Source of the DNA: Chelydra serpentina
Lineage: Eukaryota; Chordata; Testudines; Chelydridae
NCBI GenBank assembly: GCA_037349315.1
Contig: JBAIAC010000001.1
Location: 2,542,001-2,606,000, forward strand
Reading direction: 5' to 3'
DNA length: 64,000 nucleotides
Under the pieces are notes generated by a model. It saw nothing but the letters and a program-made list of their open reading frames with translations, did not search any database and was not told the origin of the DNA. The position numbers were made by a program, and so were the translations under genes. This document shows, piece by piece, positions 1 to 12,800 of the stretch; position 1 is the first letter of the stretch, and each line of letters opens with the position of its first letter.

Positions 1-35
1 TGTGCTTCAAGGAAGCTTGCAACACAGCAGTGCAT

Positions 36-59
36 AAAAAAAGAAAGAAAGAAAGAAAC
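36..59. repeat. (GAAA)n microsatellite
   Basis: A short AAAG/GAAA run. Confidence 0.8.
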
Positions 60-539
60 TGCTTTTAACTTTAGAAAGCAGCTATTGATGGAGAAATTTT
101 AAACTGGATAAAAAAATTGCTTTAGTAACCAAAGTTGAAATATACCAGCACATGGATACAAATCAGGTGGAAGGAAAATGCTAAGAAGGGAAGATCAGTA
201 AAGGACATTAAGGCCAATCTTTTTGAAACTATATATCAACGAAAAAGAGGAGGAAAGAAATACAAAAGTGTGCCTGATTGTAGATGATGAAAAAATGATT
301 GAGTGGGTCAGTACCAAAGTAAAAAAGAGAGACTGGGTTTAAAGTGGAAGACCCGAGCTGATGTTAATTAAAGACTACTGTTGAGTATTATAGATTCCTT
401 AAAAATAGAAGACAAATAATGTACAATCTGTAGTAGCAGTAAAAGATCTGGTACATAACAACTGAAAACTATTAGCTCTTTGTGAGGCAGGGTTTAGAAA
501 ATACTGAAATGCACCAATCAGTGAGGAAGATTATTATGG

Positions 540-950
540 CGCTATACAAAGGGCTGATGAAATCACACCTGAATTATTATTATGGACAATCCTGGACACC
601 TTATTATGGGAAGGAAAGTGAGAAACTGGAACAAAATGCAGAAGGCAACAGATAGGATGATAGAGATTCATGGGGGGGTAAAAGCTGTGTGGAAAGGTTG
701 GGAAAATTAAGTTTTGTGTTCATTTAAAAAATGAGATTAAAGAGGGACAAGCTTCAAATTTCTAGGAGTGAAAATAACAAAACATTTCCAGAGGGTAACA
801 GGTTCAAAAAGGAGAGGGAGAAGAGACTGAAGCTAAGAAGAGTGTGAGCATTACAGAAGGTGCAAATAAATGTATTTATGTGGAAGGCAGTTACTTTGTG
901 AAATGGACCGTCAAAGGTAGTGATGGAGGCTGCAACTATGAAGTTATTAT
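540..950 (+). mobile_element. possible ancient CR1-like LINE remnant
   Basis: Broken reading frames give YGQSWTPYYGKESEKLEQ, which resembles the CR1 string [20 protein letters not shown] seen intact elsewhere in the window. The match is short and full of stops, so the class is tentative. Confidence 0.35.
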
Positions 951-2160
951 AAAAAGAACTAGACAGGCAATGAGAGGGAAAATATCCTGTGATGCAAACA
1001 CAAAATCCTTCCTTGTGCTGCACAGATACAGGAGGGAGGTCAGTAGTCCTTCACCTGCTGTCAAGGAGCAGTGCAGGATCTCTCCCCAGTGTTCTAGAGA
1101 GTTATAGCTGGCATAACACATCTCATCTGGGGCACTGTCTGTTAATGAGGGGGCATGCCTGGCTGGGTCATCTGCCTACTGTATATGCTGTGTCCATCAA
1201 CATGGGAAAGCAGGGGAGCATGCTGCTTCCTTTAACAGCAGCAGTAAAATGAACCAAGCAACATGTTGCCCAGTCCTTCCTGCAGTGCCAGACATGTGCC
1301 CCACATTGTTCTGTTCTCTGTCTTGTGTTATCAAAGAAAAGAACTTGCCAAAATGAAGTAGATGAGGTGACCTAATTTGGAAGCATAGCTTTTCTCCATC
1401 CTCAAAACATTCAGTCTCTATTTCATTGATAACTTTCCTATATCATGGCAATATTTCATTTGATATAAATTACACATCTAGTGGCCACCAACTGTTGGGG
1501 AGATCAAATGTCAATAATAAGTTTCATACAATTGGTGTGAATGACATTCACATTTAGAGTAAAATTTTCTGTGAAGGGCAAAACAAATACACCTGGAAAA
1601 GAATCACACCCAGAATAGTTTGCATCTGAGCTCAAAAACAGCTATTTGTATGCACCCACTAGGTAACAGCACCCCTAACTACATTTGCTCAAGCGATTAC
1701 CCGACTTGCATGAGAAACCATGGTTTTTGGTGGTAGCAATTTCTGTGTCCAGATTGCACCTATGGCTGGAAATGTAGAATGACAGAGATGAAGAGACTTG
1801 ATGCTGAGTGTTGCAGAGCCTAACTTTTAGGCACATAGAAAATCACTGTAATGACACACTGCAATCAACAAAGTCTGTGAGAGGCACCCAGCCTCCTATA
1901 TGATGAATGGGATGAGTGCCTTCGAATGAGATCAACAAAGCTAGAATGGTAGGCAGCGAGCCACCTAAGCTAGCCAATGGGAGATGACGATCAGAGTGGT
2001 GTGTGCTATGCTAATCCCCTATCCCCCATGGAGATAGGATTGCATCTCTACCGCCTGAACTCTCTACTTCACAGTGCACAAACTGTGGAAGATAGGTGTT
2101 CAGCCTCCTATATTGAGCGTGGGATCCAAATCAAAACAACGGGGGTGGGGGGCAGGACCA

Positions 2161-2245
2161 AAGGTTAGGGTACTCATTCAGGATGTGGGAAATCTCCAGT
2201 TCAAGTCCCTCCTCCACCTGAGGGGGAGAAGGAATCTATGGCTCA
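2161..2245 (+). mobile_element. tRNA-related SINE fragment
   Basis: The segment has a tRNA-like layout: TAGGGTACTCA resembles an A box and CCAGTTCAAGTCCC resembles a B box (polymerase III internal promoter). No functional tRNA fold is evident and it is not one of the Cry-type SINEs found elsewhere here. Confidence 0.45.
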
Positions 2246-2289
2246 CAGAGAGGTAGGGATTGGGATACCCCTCAAGAGCCTCCTGTGAC

Positions 2290-2625
2290 TCATCGACCTG
2301 GTAGCAACAAAGGAAGCTTCACTGCTAATGCCATGAAATGGCTGAATGTTGATGCTAGAAACATTCAGCTGGAAATAAAGTGCACATTTTTAACAGTAAG
2401 AATGATTATCCATTGGAACTTACTTAAGGATGTGGAGGATTTTCTATCACTTGAAGTCTTTAAATCAAGATTGGATGTCTTTTTAAAAGATATGCGCTAA
2501 TGCAACCAGATGCTATGGGCTTGATGCCGGAATCACTGGATGAAATTCTATGGCCTGTGCTATACAAGAGCTCAGATTAGATGATCACAATGGTCCCTTC
2601 TGATCTTAACTTCTATGACCCTCTG
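2290..2625 (+). mobile_element. old CR1 3' end
   Basis: The translation includes LSLEVFKSRLDVFLKDM, matching the CR1 ORF2 C-terminus ([17 protein letters not shown] in the younger copies here). It is followed by a degraded 3' region (GATGATCACAATGGTCCC). It is much more diverged than the other CR1 copies, so it is an older subfamily. Confidence 0.75.
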
Positions 2626-4129
2626 AACCTTTTACATTATTTCAACATTTTGAGATGTAAAATACAAGGGGATGCTTATTGCCAACTAGATACTGGTTCA
2701 GGAAGAACAATAGATAAAACAACTAGATGTACCATCTAATAAAATATTGCAGTCTGCACCACAAATTTGATATGAGCAATTCTGTTTTTCCCAGCATAGA
2801 TGTTATTACAGGTCAATCATTTCCATAAGTGAAAACACATTTCTGGTGTATGCTATGGTGACAGATGACTGGAAGACCTTTCTTTCATGATTTCAGTCAG
2901 GATAAAAAGGTAATATACCATCCATATAACTGTGGATGCACTACTAATAGAACAGAATAATTCCTATGCAAATAATTCAATGTCTGAATTTGAACTATCA
3001 AATGAATCTGAACTACAGCCAAATCAATTTGATAATCCATTAGAATATGATTGCATTGGCTCCAGCTTGCAAAGGCAATGCATTAGCTTTTCACTACAGG
3101 AAACTATGTTTTCCCTCCAAAAGAAACAGCTGCAGCTGCTGCTGCTAAGAAGATGCTTCAATAAGAAGTTTATCCAAAGGTTAAAGGCATGTATAGGGAC
3201 TGGTAGCTATCCAGTGTTGAAAGTGGGAGGAAAAAATATGGAGGAACTCCTAAGGTAGTGCTTCATACTAGGTCTTCATTGAGCATCCCAGCATGGAGGG
3301 AGGGTATGGCAAGCACAGATATAAGCACTACAGAAGAGTTCTTATCTGATTCCGAAGTAAACTGTTCTATTTTCTCTCTCATTTTTATGTTTTCTAGCTA
3401 CACAAAAATCTTTTCTGCCACTGAAATAATAAAATTTCCTTCCCCCAATTCAAAGGGCAGCAGTTGGTAATATGGGCTAGGGAAGGGCACAAGGAGCTTG
3501 GCAGCACCCATGGGCATTGCCACCCACAATTGCAGCCCCCCCCGCTTCGCTCACTTGAGTAACCCATACCTCTCTCCTGCCAGCCTGAGGCATGCTGGAT
3601 GTGAGCCCTGAGGGAAGAGAGACAGATACATAGATGGGCTGGTGCTGAGAAAGGAATCATGCACTTTCTGCTGCTGCTCACATGAAATTGTGAATAGAAG
3701 CATGAGCAACGGCTCACACTTGCAAATAAGTCTCAGATCTGTACTAAACCTGGGCTTGAGATAATGTTACCAGCTGCCCTCTGCTTCCGAGTGTCAGCCG
3801 TGTATCTGACACTTAATAATATATAGTGTTACAATGAGAAGTAAAAGCAGTTGTTTTAGGGGGCACACAAAGGGTTGATAACAGTGAGTGCTGCTGCAGG
3901 GCACTTGATGACAGCTTTGGGGTTGTAGAAAATGTAGAAGAAGTGCATTGTTAAATGCATTAAAAAGAATGGACAGAGATCTATGAGAATTCTACTGCTA
4001 TGGAACCTTTCTGCACAGGTTACTTTCCCCTAAATAACATGTGCAGAGAAGAAGAGACTAGTGAAATTGTGAAAGGTGCAGGGTATGATTTTCAGCTTTA
4101 GATCTAGGCTCCAAAGATGTAAGGGTAGA

Positions 4130-4200
4130 TTCTCAACTCAAGTTGTCCTAGCTCCATGGAAGTTAATGGAGTAGGACAATGTCCAATAGCTGAGGATTTC
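4130..4200. repeat. short hairpin-MITE fragment
   Basis: An imperfect inverted repeat, GTCCTAGCTCCAT with ATGGAGTAGGAC around a short loop, belongs to the small palindromic repeats common in reptile genomes. Confidence 0.45.
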
Positions 4201-4554
4201 CCCACTTTGGATTGGATCAAAACAACAAAGGAAAATAAGTAGTATCTCCTTTTGCATAAATTGCATTACAGCCACTTTCTAACAGAGCTTAATAAAAAGT
4301 GGAGATAAACATGGATTCAGACTCTCCTAAACTTTGTGGGGGAGTATGAAATCTGAACCTGATCCATATCTATAAAATCTGAACCTGGATCCAGATCCAC
4401 ATTTTACATCTGGAAACAAACCTCCAAACCTGAACACTCCTGAATTTTTGGATATTTGAAATTCATATCTGCCACCAAATTTGAATTTTGTGTCTAGAGC
4501 CCATCTCTAATAGAGAGTTAGTAATGAGGAAAAGAACATCTGACTGTTACTTAC

Positions 4555-4629
4555 AGAACAACTGGGCCATTGGCTCCTTGAAAAACCTCATTAGGTAATT
4601 TTTCTAGATTGTGATTATCACTAAGATTT
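4555..4629 (-). CDS. FSHR: FSHR exon 8 (LRR, second glycosylation site)
   Basis: This 75-bp exon encodes [18 protein letters not shown] then ANGPVVL; human has NLSDNNNLEELPNDVFHG then ASGPVIL. The NLS sequon matches the second conserved N-glycosylation position. The acceptor is TTTTACAG and the donor is GTAAGT at 4549-4554. Exon 9, which finishes the hinge, is not seen downstream. Confidence 0.96.
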
Positions 4630-4731
4630 CTGTAAAACATAACAATAAGACAATCAGGAATAAATAAGTCTGCTACAGTTCCTATTTCCCAGTAATTGTT
4701 GTGCTGAATACCAAATAATAAGAATAGTTAC
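4630..4731 (-). other. FSHR: FSHR intron 7 (102 bp)
   Basis: This is a minimal intron between GTAACT and a TTTTACAG acceptor. At 102 bp it is close to the practical lower size range for vertebrate introns and has no room for mobile elements. Confidence 0.92.
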
Positions 4732-4800
4732 AGCTCATCCAAGTAGGTTCCATTAAATGCATGATTCTGAATTTCCCGAATTCCATTTTTATTCAGTCGT
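4732..4800 (-). CDS. FSHR: FSHR exon 7 (LRR, N-glycosylation site)
   Basis: This 69-bp exon encodes [18 protein letters not shown] then YLDEL. The NGT sequon corresponds to the conserved ectodomain N-glycosylation site of FSHR. The acceptor is GTTGCAG and the donor is GTAACT. Human has WLNKNGIQEIHNCAFNGT; the cysteine there is a histidine here. Confidence 0.96.
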
Positions 4801-5004
4801 CTGCAACAAAGAGACACATTTTAAAACACTGATTACAAAAAACTATGCTTGTGCATATTAAGTGATATGCTCCAAATTCTGAAGCATCAGTAGAATTACT
4901 GGGTGATATAAAATTAGTTAAATAAATAAATGGTGATCTCTAGGATTAAGAGAAAGCTATTATAAAATTCCAGCCACTGTTGTTTGGGATAAATTGGATT
5001 AAAT

Positions 5005-5112
5005 GTTCTGGGCCAGGTTCTGCTTTCACTGATACTGATGTGAAACCAGAGTAGCTGCAATGAAGTCAAAGGTGGTCCTCCAGATTTAAAGCAGAGTAAG
5101 TGAGATCAGAAT
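5005..5112. repeat. hairpin-MITE fragment
   Basis: A palindromic piece of the family that reads GAGTAGCTGCAATGAAGTCA. A related piece is at 8545-8610. Confidence 0.4.
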
Positions 5113-5593
5113 CTTTCTGATTGTTAGCATTAATGCCATACAAACTTTGCATTTGCAAAGTGCTGTTCAAACCTTGGGCTAACTGCTGCTAATTACTGCA
5201 CAGAGGAGCAAAATGCAACATGAAAGACTCCAAAGAGGTGGAAGGGGAAGAGCAAGAGCTTCACTGATAGCACTCACTTGCCTCCACAAACTGTGAAGGA
5301 CTCACTGACCCAGTGCTGCAAGATTGGGGTTCAGAGGCTTTGGCATTGAGAAATAGCTGGGGAATGAAAAAGGGGACTCCCAGGGGCCATTAAACTTTTT
5401 AGTATTCTCCTCTAACAAGCAAACTTCTCATGAAAATCACTGGCACATTAGTGCTGCGGGGATCAGCAGTAACACCCCATCTGTGCCCTCTCTCCCCCTC
5501 TGAGAGATAAGGGCACTGGTGGAGGAGTGGGACTGGCTGCACATCAAGGCAGTGGGAGGTCACTGGGTAGAAATAGTGCAGAATTTGCCAAGA

Positions 5594-6593
5594 TCATAGA
5601 ATCATAGAATCTCAGGGTTGGAAGGGACCTCAGGAGGTCATCTAGTCCAACCCCCTGCTCAAAGCAGGACCAACCCCAACTAGATCATCCCAGCCAGGGC
5701 TTTCTCAAGCCTGACCTTAAAAACCTCTAAGGAAGGAGATTCCACCACCTCCCTAGGTAACCCATTCCAGTGCTTCACCACCCTACTAGTGGAAAAGTTT
5801 TTCCTAATATCCAACCTAAACCTCCCCCTCTGCAACTTGAGACCATTACTCCTTGTTCTGTCATCTTCTACCACTGAGAACAGTCTAGATCCATCCTCTT
5901 TGGAACCCCCTTTTAGGTAGTTGAAAGCAGCTATCAAATCCCCCCTCACTCTTCTCTTCTGCAGGCTAAACAATCCCAGTTCCCTCAGCCTCTCCTCATA
6001 AGTCATGTGCTCCAGCCCCCTAATCATTTTTGTTGCCCTCTGCTGGACTCTTTCCAATTTTTCCACAGCCTTCTTGTAGTGTGGGGCCCAAAACTGGACA
6101 CAGTACTCCAAATGAGGCCTCACCAGTGCCGAATAAAGGGGAATAATCACGTCCCTCGCTCTGCTGGAAATGCCCCTACTTATACAGCCCAAAATGCCGT
6201 TAGCCTTCTTGGCAACAAGGGCACACTGTTGACTCATATTCAGTTTTTCGTCCACTGTAACCCCTAGGTCCTTTTCTGCAGAACTGCTGCCTAGCCATTC
6301 GGTCCCTAGTCTGTAGCAGTGCATGGGATTCTTCCGTCCTAAGTGCAGGACTCTGCACTTGTCCTTGTTGAACCTCTGCAGATTTCTTTTGGCCCAATCC
6401 TCTAATTTGTCTAGGTCCCTCTGTATCCTGTCCCTACCCTCCAGCATATCAACCACTCCTCCCAGTTTAGTGTCATCTGCAAACTTGCTAAGGGTGCAGT
6501 CCACACCATCCTCCAGATCGTTGATGAAGATATTGAACAAAACCGGCCCCAGCACTGACCCTTGGGGCACTCCACTTGATACCGGCTGCCAAC
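5594..6593 (-). mobile_element. CR1 LINE, 5'-truncated
   Basis: The minus strand carries the C-terminal half of the CR1 ORF2 reverse transcriptase, open for 296 codons (6570-5680). It starts just before [20 protein letters not shown], includes the catalytic FADDTK motif and ends LEKALAGMI, followed by the usual 3' UTR and ATTCTATGAT repeat. The 5' end is cut at about 6593, as expected from incomplete target-primed reverse transcription. With no endonuclease or first half of the polymerase it cannot act alone. Confidence 0.93.
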
Positions 6594-7719
6594 CAAGATA
6601 GTTGCTGAGTTTCTAATGCATCTTCTGCCTTCACAGACTACATCCCCTATATGCTCCCCAGCCCCCCTACTCTCACGTTCTCCCATCTGAGAAAAGAATT
6701 AGGCAGCAATTACATGAGTTTAAATTCATGGAGTTCTTTGCTGAGTTTTAACTGTGGTGCTTTAACAAATTAATGTTTAATGTCCCTATCCCATGCTCCC
6801 TCCATGATCCAAAAAATTTACATTGGGTCACTTATATTTATCATTTATACAGTACAGTTTTTCATCTCCTTTATTGTTACTCTGTAGCACTCACCCCCTC
6901 TGGCACTGAATAACAGGTCTGACTGATGGCACGAAACAAACAGTTAAATTAAACATTCAGAAAACCTCCACATTTTACTTCTCGTTCACAGCGAAAGCAT
7001 GCAAGTGACCCACTAATCTAAGGTTCAAGATGGTGGTCTTAGGTCAACATGAAAATCAGTTATAGGCCTGGCCGGAAAGATTACCCCTTTGACCATGAAA
7101 TACAAATGTACATGGCTCAACGTCTGCAATGTGTGTTAGATCAGATCATGGAAACTGTCTCCCATCCCATCCACTCACATGAGCCAACACAGAAAGGCAA
7201 GACAATCGGATGCTGTTTTTACCATCTGACATATTTATTATGTTACATCATTCATATTGTTAGCATCTGCCACTCTGATTTAAAAAAAATCATAATATTG
7301 GCACTCGTGTTCTATCACTGCACATGGTGCTAAGGTTCTGATACTACACTGCTGAGTATGGAGCACATAGTAATAGCTACTGCTGCCATACAATCCTGAC
7401 TATGCATGGCAATCACCTGGAGGAAAAATACAGCCACCACTTTCAAGCAAAACATATATACAAATTATATGTATACCTTTGAGCTAAACCCTGGAGTCCT
7501 CAGTCACTTTTTACTCAACTCTCACATAGCCAATCTTCCAAACCTCCCACCTTTGGCCCAAATTCTTCTCTTATTTAAACCAGCACATATCCTGAGCAAC
7601 TTCAGACTAAAATGGAAGTGTTGCCTGAGTAAGATGAGTAAAAATGACTTGAAAGCTCCGGAATGTGGCTTCTTGTGTTTATATTTAATCACTGTATTGG
7701 TACATTTACAAAATAAGGG

Positions 7720-7843
7720 TGAAATTCACTCCTGTCCAGAAGGCCAGCACAAAGCCTATAGCACCATTTAAGTCTCATTTATGCTGAACTTTGAATGTTT
7801 AAGGTGGGGCATAGACTTTGCATTGGGGTGAATTTCAATCTTT
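7720..7843. mobile_element. hairpin MITE
   Basis: GGTGAAATTCACTCCTGT at one end is inverted as GGGGTGAATTTCAATC at the other, with CCAGCACAAAGCCTATAGCACC inside the arm. The same family forms the split element at 14386-15341, with a half copy near 8637. Confidence 0.6.
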
Positions 7844-9099
7844 TATATATTTTTAGGCGTTCTTAATTGAATTTACATAAAACTTCAGTTTGCCTTCCCC
7901 AGACATCTTCAGTTGTGGTTTGACTTTCAGCTCTAAACACACTATTAACCTCTAGGGAGAAATCCTGGAACAATGAACTCAATAGCGTTTAGTGGGTATT
8001 TAAAAGGATTTGACTGAGAAAGCTGCTGAAGCATAAAACTGACTGGAGAGTGGAAGTGAGAGTGGAAGGGGCTCACATTATGTCTTTCCTTTTTTAAAAC
8101 ATCCTTCTGGGAATATAATTTTGGGTTTTTTTCTTTGTGAAACATTTCCTGAACAATAATGCAGAATGTTCTTTTTAGTTGGTCTATATTGGCTAAAATG
8201 TGCAGCAATGATCAGATATGCCTGCCAAGGCTGGAATATGGAACACAAATAACATAGTGATGCTGGGGGCTTTACATGATGTGGGATCTATTTTTGTAAC
8301 ATCATAAACTTAGTTCCATGGATTACTATTTCTGATATAAATATTTCACAATAGTGCAAGTGAAGAAACATTAGGGTTATGCGAGGATGGAGGCAAATTT
8401 GGGTTTACAATGAGGTATTTCCTTCCTATGGAGAGATATGCAGTACTGAGAGGTATACCAGAATAAGATCTTATTCAAGGTATACCAGAAACTAAATAAA
8501 CTAAATACTGTATTTCATTCCTGGAAGAAATTAGCACTACTTTCTGTGTAAAAGCAGAGTAGCTGCAATGAAGTCAAAGGTGTGTAAAAGCAGTTCTCCT
8601 ATTTTTCTGTGGCCCAGCCATGATATTCCCTGTGGGCGAAATTCACCCATGTAGAGGGCTACCACAGCACTATGCACAATTTTAGGGGGTATTGATATGA
8701 ATACTTAGTTTGTGGCAAGCTGCAGTGTAATCTACCTTGTTCTATCCTGCCACACACTAACTGTCTGTGTGGATTCTCCTGCCATGCAACAATAGTTCTA
8801 TAGTGCACTTTTAATCTATTCCTATTTCAAAGCAGGGAAGATCAAAGTGCACTATGGATCTTTTAGTCCACTGCAGCAGGGTCCACATGGATACTCAGTG
8901 TACAGGCGGGATTTACACCCAGTTTTCTGCAAACTAAGTGTTTGTATAGACAAGTCCTAAAGGCTACCTCTGAACTCCATCAGCCTCATATCCCAAAATC
9001 ATCCCATGCAGCAGCATGAGACCATTTTACCCATCTCATCTTAATTTTATGGGTCACAGTCCAAAAAAAAAGAAAAAAAGACTGAGATCCACTGGTCTA

Positions 9100-9236
9100 G
9101 TTAAGTGAGAATGGGGCTGGGAATCACGGACTCTTGAATTCTAATCCTAGCTGTGTCATTGGTTCACTTGGTGGCCTTGGATAGGTCACATAACCTTTCT
9201 GTCTGTTTTCTCTCTATAAAATAAAGATAATGGGCC
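9100..9236 (+). mobile_element. MIR SINE, 5' portion
   Basis: It follows the MIR core order: GGACTCTTGAATTCTAATCC, then GGCCTTGGATAGGTCACATA, ACCTTTCTGTCTG and TAAAATAAAGATAATG. The matching 3' portion resumes at 9866, suggesting about 630 bp of unrelated sequence in between. Confidence 0.7.
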
Positions 9237-9865
9237 GGATTTTCAGCTGCACCCATTGTCCATTGGATTCAATTTTTTGGTAAGACAACTTGAAAAGGAA
9301 CATTAAAGGTTGATGTCCAGGTTTGTCATCCACTCTATGGCTTCTGGTGACATGGAATGAATCAAAGCTGTCCCGCTTGAGAAGGATCTTGGAGGGAAGC
9401 AGTTCACTAGATATTCCATAGTTTGGATGTCTTCTCCACATTTGCATATTGGGCTGGCCTTCATTTTTGGTGGATTTAGTTGATGTTGATGCTGTTGATG
9501 TGGGGGCAGGGAGGAGCTGGTTGCGACTTCCTGATTCTGGGGCTAGTTCTATGCCAACCCCAACCCTCATGTAGTTTACTGCAGCCTGAGGTCTGCTCTG
9601 AAGTTAGCAGGCTTTGACCCCAAGGGACCATTACACCAGTACAGAATAGCTGGAGTGCAGTAGCACTCAGGTCTCACTCCTCCCCAAAATGACCACTATA
9701 CCATGGGATGGATGGCACAAGAGCCTCAGGGTTAACATGGTACTCCTACAAGCTTGGGGAATCCCCAGCTAGGGAGATAAGGCAGTTTTCTGGTCCCTTC
9801 ATGCTACTAGGGTGGCAGGTGGCATAAAGAAATCAGATGACAGGAAAGAATCTGGCTCCACAGTA

Positions 9866-9982
9866 GTTAGTTACCTCACCTCTTACGGGTTTGTAGAAAT
9901 TAAGAAGGTGCTGATTGTACAGTGCTTACAAGATGCAAAGTGCCATATATAGGTGCTAAGTATTATCTTTATGATTAAATAA
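9866..9982 (+). mobile_element. MIR SINE, 3' portion
   Basis: GTTACCTCACCTCTTACGGG and later TGCCATATATAGGTGCTAAG correspond to the MIR 3' half. It continues the element that stops at 9236. Confidence 0.55.
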
Positions 9983-10143
9983 GACAGAAAATGTAAACAA
10001 ATGAGATTTAGGGTCTTATTCTCTGGGTATCTATTCCACATAACAGTGGGGTATCCCTGATAATACTTTTTCACTCTTCAGGGAATACTATCCACATTTG
10101 GTAGATTTTCAGGGGGATGGGATGGATAAATGGTGGGGTAGAC

Positions 10144-10515
10144 CAGTGGTTCTCAACCAGGGGTCCGGGGCCCACTAGGGGGCCTTCAGCATGTTTCAGG
10201 GGGCCTCCAAGCAGAGCCAGCATTAGACTTGCTGGGACATGGGCAGAAAGCTAAAGCCCCATTGCATGGGGCCAAAGCCCAGATCCCTGAGCCCTGCCAC
10301 CCAGGGCTGAAGCTGAAGCCTGAGCAATGTAGCCTCGTGGGGGGCCCTGTGGCTTGGGGCCCCAGGCAATTGCCCTGCTTGCCACCCACTAACCCCAGCC
10401 CTGGCTTTTATATGCAGAAAACCAGTTACTGTGGCACAGGTGGACTGTGGAGTTTTTATAGCATGTTCGAGGGCAAGGGGAGGGCTTTCAGGAAGAAAAA
10501 AGTTGCGAACCTCTG
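10144..10515. mobile_element. hAT-like MITE
   Basis: Terminal inverted repeats CAGTGGTTCTCAACCAGGGG and GTTGCGAACCTCTG bound a non-coding, GC-richer block. The CAGTGGTTCTCAA terminus is typical of hAT/Charlie elements. No clean 8-bp duplication can be called because the right flank is a G run. Confidence 0.7.
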
Positions 10516-11411
10516 GGGGGGGGGTGATGGTAATTAACCTTGCTATAGCGTATCTATCTTCAAATATTGAGGGTCTGATTTCCACCCAAATCAGTAAGAT
10601 CAAAATTGGACCCTTTCTGCGTGACCTCTGCTTCCTGTATCTGAGTCCAAGCTGCAGGGAGTAATAGTAAATTTTCCAAACTAGGCACTGGCCTAGGTGG
10701 AAGGAAAGCAGCTTTTTAGTAGGGTGAACAAATATTCAATGTTCCTATAAAAGTGATCAGGAAACCCAGCTAGTTCATTACAAAACATAATTGTTAAGTC
10801 AAATGAGAAGTCATCTAACTACACAGCATGAAACTGCATTGTGAACTGGCCTGTAACAATACATTAACGTTATGTACAAGTATACCATATTTTACACATA
10901 TCTACATGTAATTTGCTTGAATAATGAATGTCTTTGAATGATGTATCTGATTGCAAATATGTATGAGCTATTTGTCCTTTGGAACGCAATTTGTATTATG
11001 TGGAACCATCATGGTCTTTAACCTTGGTAACATTAATTATAACATTTTCTCTATGCTCTGCTGTGGTTCTAAAATACAGAGCCGAAATGAAAAGGAAGGC
11101 GGGAGAGAGAGATTACTGAATATTGAAAGTATAAAAGAAGACAAGAGATATTTTTTGGTTAGGAGCTTTGCCCATTTGCAAACACATTTAAATGTGGTGG
11201 GGGTTTTAAAGTGGTTTCTGGGTTCAATTTCTACTTAGGAAAAACTGCGGGGGAGGGGAGAGCAGAAAGGGGTCAGAGAGAAGAAACCCAGTGAAAAATG
11301 AGGGTGACAAATGGAATAGAGCACAGAGTGAAGAATAAACAAAGGCTGTGTAAAAAGAGCAGTGATAATGGGGGGATACCATTCTGATGGGAAAAAAGAG
11401 GATATCTAATA

Positions 11412-12800
11412 ATAGAATCATAGAATCTCAGGGTTGGAAGGGACCTCAGGAGGTCATCTAGTCCAACCCCCTGCTCAAAGCAGGACCAACCCCAACTAAA
11501 TCATCCCAGCCAGGGCTTTGTCAAGCCTGACCTTAAAAACCTCTAAGGAAGGAGATTCCACCACCTCCCTAGGTAACCCATTCCAGTTCTTCACCGCCCT
11601 ACTAGTGGAAAAGTTTTTCCTAATATCCAACCTAAACCTCCCCCTCTGCAACTTGAGACCATTACTCCTTGTTCTGTCATCTTCTACCACTGAGAACAGT
11701 CTAGATCCATCCTCTTTGGAACCCCCTTTCAGGTAGTTGAAAGCAGCTATCAAATCCCCCTTCATTCTTCTCTTCTGCAGGCTAAACAATCCCAGTTCCC
11801 TCAGCCTCTCCTCATAAGTCATGTGCTCCAGCCTCCTAATCATTTTTGTTGCCCTCTGCTGGACTCTTTCCAATTTTTCCACATCCTTCTTGTAGTGTGG
11901 GGCCCAAAACTGGACACAGTACTCCAAATGAGGCCTCACCAGTGCCGAATAAAGGGGAATGATCACGTCCCTCGATCTGCTGGAAATGCCCCTACTTATA
12001 CAAGCCAAAATGCCATTAGCCTTCTTGGCAACAAGGGCACACTGTTGACTCATATGCAGCTTTTCATCCACTGTAACCCCTAGGTCCTTTTCTGCAGAAC
12101 TGCTGCCCAGCCATTCGGTCCCTAGTGTGTAGCAGTGCATAGGATTCTTCCATCCTAAGTGCAGGACTCTGCACTTGTCCTTGCTAAACCTCATCATATT
12201 TCTTTTGTTCCAATCCTCTAATTTGTCTAGGTCCCTCTGTATCCTATCCCTACCCTCCAGTGTATCAACCACTCCTCCCAGTTTAGTGTCATCTGCAAAC
12301 TTGCTAAGGGTGCAGTCCACACCATCCTCCAGATCATAGAATCATAGAATATCAGGGTTGGAAGGGACCTTAGTAGGTCATCTAGTCCAACCCCCTGCTC
12401 AAAGCAGGACCAATCCCCAATTTTTGCCCCAGATCCCCAAATGGCCCCCTCAAGGATTGAACTCACAACTCTGGGTTTAGCAGGCCAATGCTCAAACCAC
12501 TGAGCTATCCATCCTCCCATCGTTAATGAAGATATTGAACAAAACCGGCCCCAGCACTGACCCTTGGGGCACTCCACTTGATGTCAACTAGACATGGAGC
12601 CATTGATCACTACCCGTTGAGCACGACCATCCAGCCAGTTTTCTATCCACCTTACCGTCCATTCATCCAGCCCATACTTCTTTAACTTGCTGGCAAGAAC
12701 ACTGTGGGAGACTGTATCAAAAGCTTTGCTAAAGTCAAGAAATAGCACATCCACTGCTTTCCCCTCATCCACAGAGCCAGTTATCTCATCATAGAAGGCA
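11412..12800 (-). mobile_element. CR1 LINE, 5'-truncated, split by a SINE
   Basis: The inner part (12320-11496, 274 codons) and outer part (12772-12584, with [17 protein letters not shown]) of the CR1 reverse transcriptase are separated by a SINE at 12336-12518. The reading resumes correctly after it, so the SINE came second. Truncation is near 12800. Confidence 0.93.
12336..12518 (-). mobile_element. Cry-type SINE inside CR1
   Basis: Read on minus, the tRNA-like head is GGGATAGCTCAGTGGTTTGA-like with a B box GAGTTCAATCC; its tail matches the CR1 3' end. An ATC repeat on both sides may be the target duplication. It has the same orientation as the host CR1. Confidence 0.88.

Larger units (their letters stand above)
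1..4554 (-). other. FSHR: FSHR intron 8 (5' part)
   Basis: This sequence is downstream of exon 8. I searched it for the expected long exon 9 (DISRTRI and YPSHCCAF region) and found none, so that exon should lie before position 1. It holds old LINE and SINE remnants near 0.5-0.95 and 2.1-2.6 kb; 2.7-4.1 kb has nothing I can name. Confidence 0.75.

Noticed and set aside
2932..3258. 108-codon ORF on plus
   Set aside because: No domain, no repeat match, low-complexity Gln/Leu stretch; consistent with chance.
1..4554. FSHR exon 9
   Set aside because: Looked on minus for the hinge exon (DISRTRI, YPSHCCAF) and saw no match; it should lie outside the window.
5680..6570. 296-codon ORF as a host gene
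   Set aside because: It is CR1 reverse transcriptase, repeated at 11.5, 14.6 and 48.5 kb.
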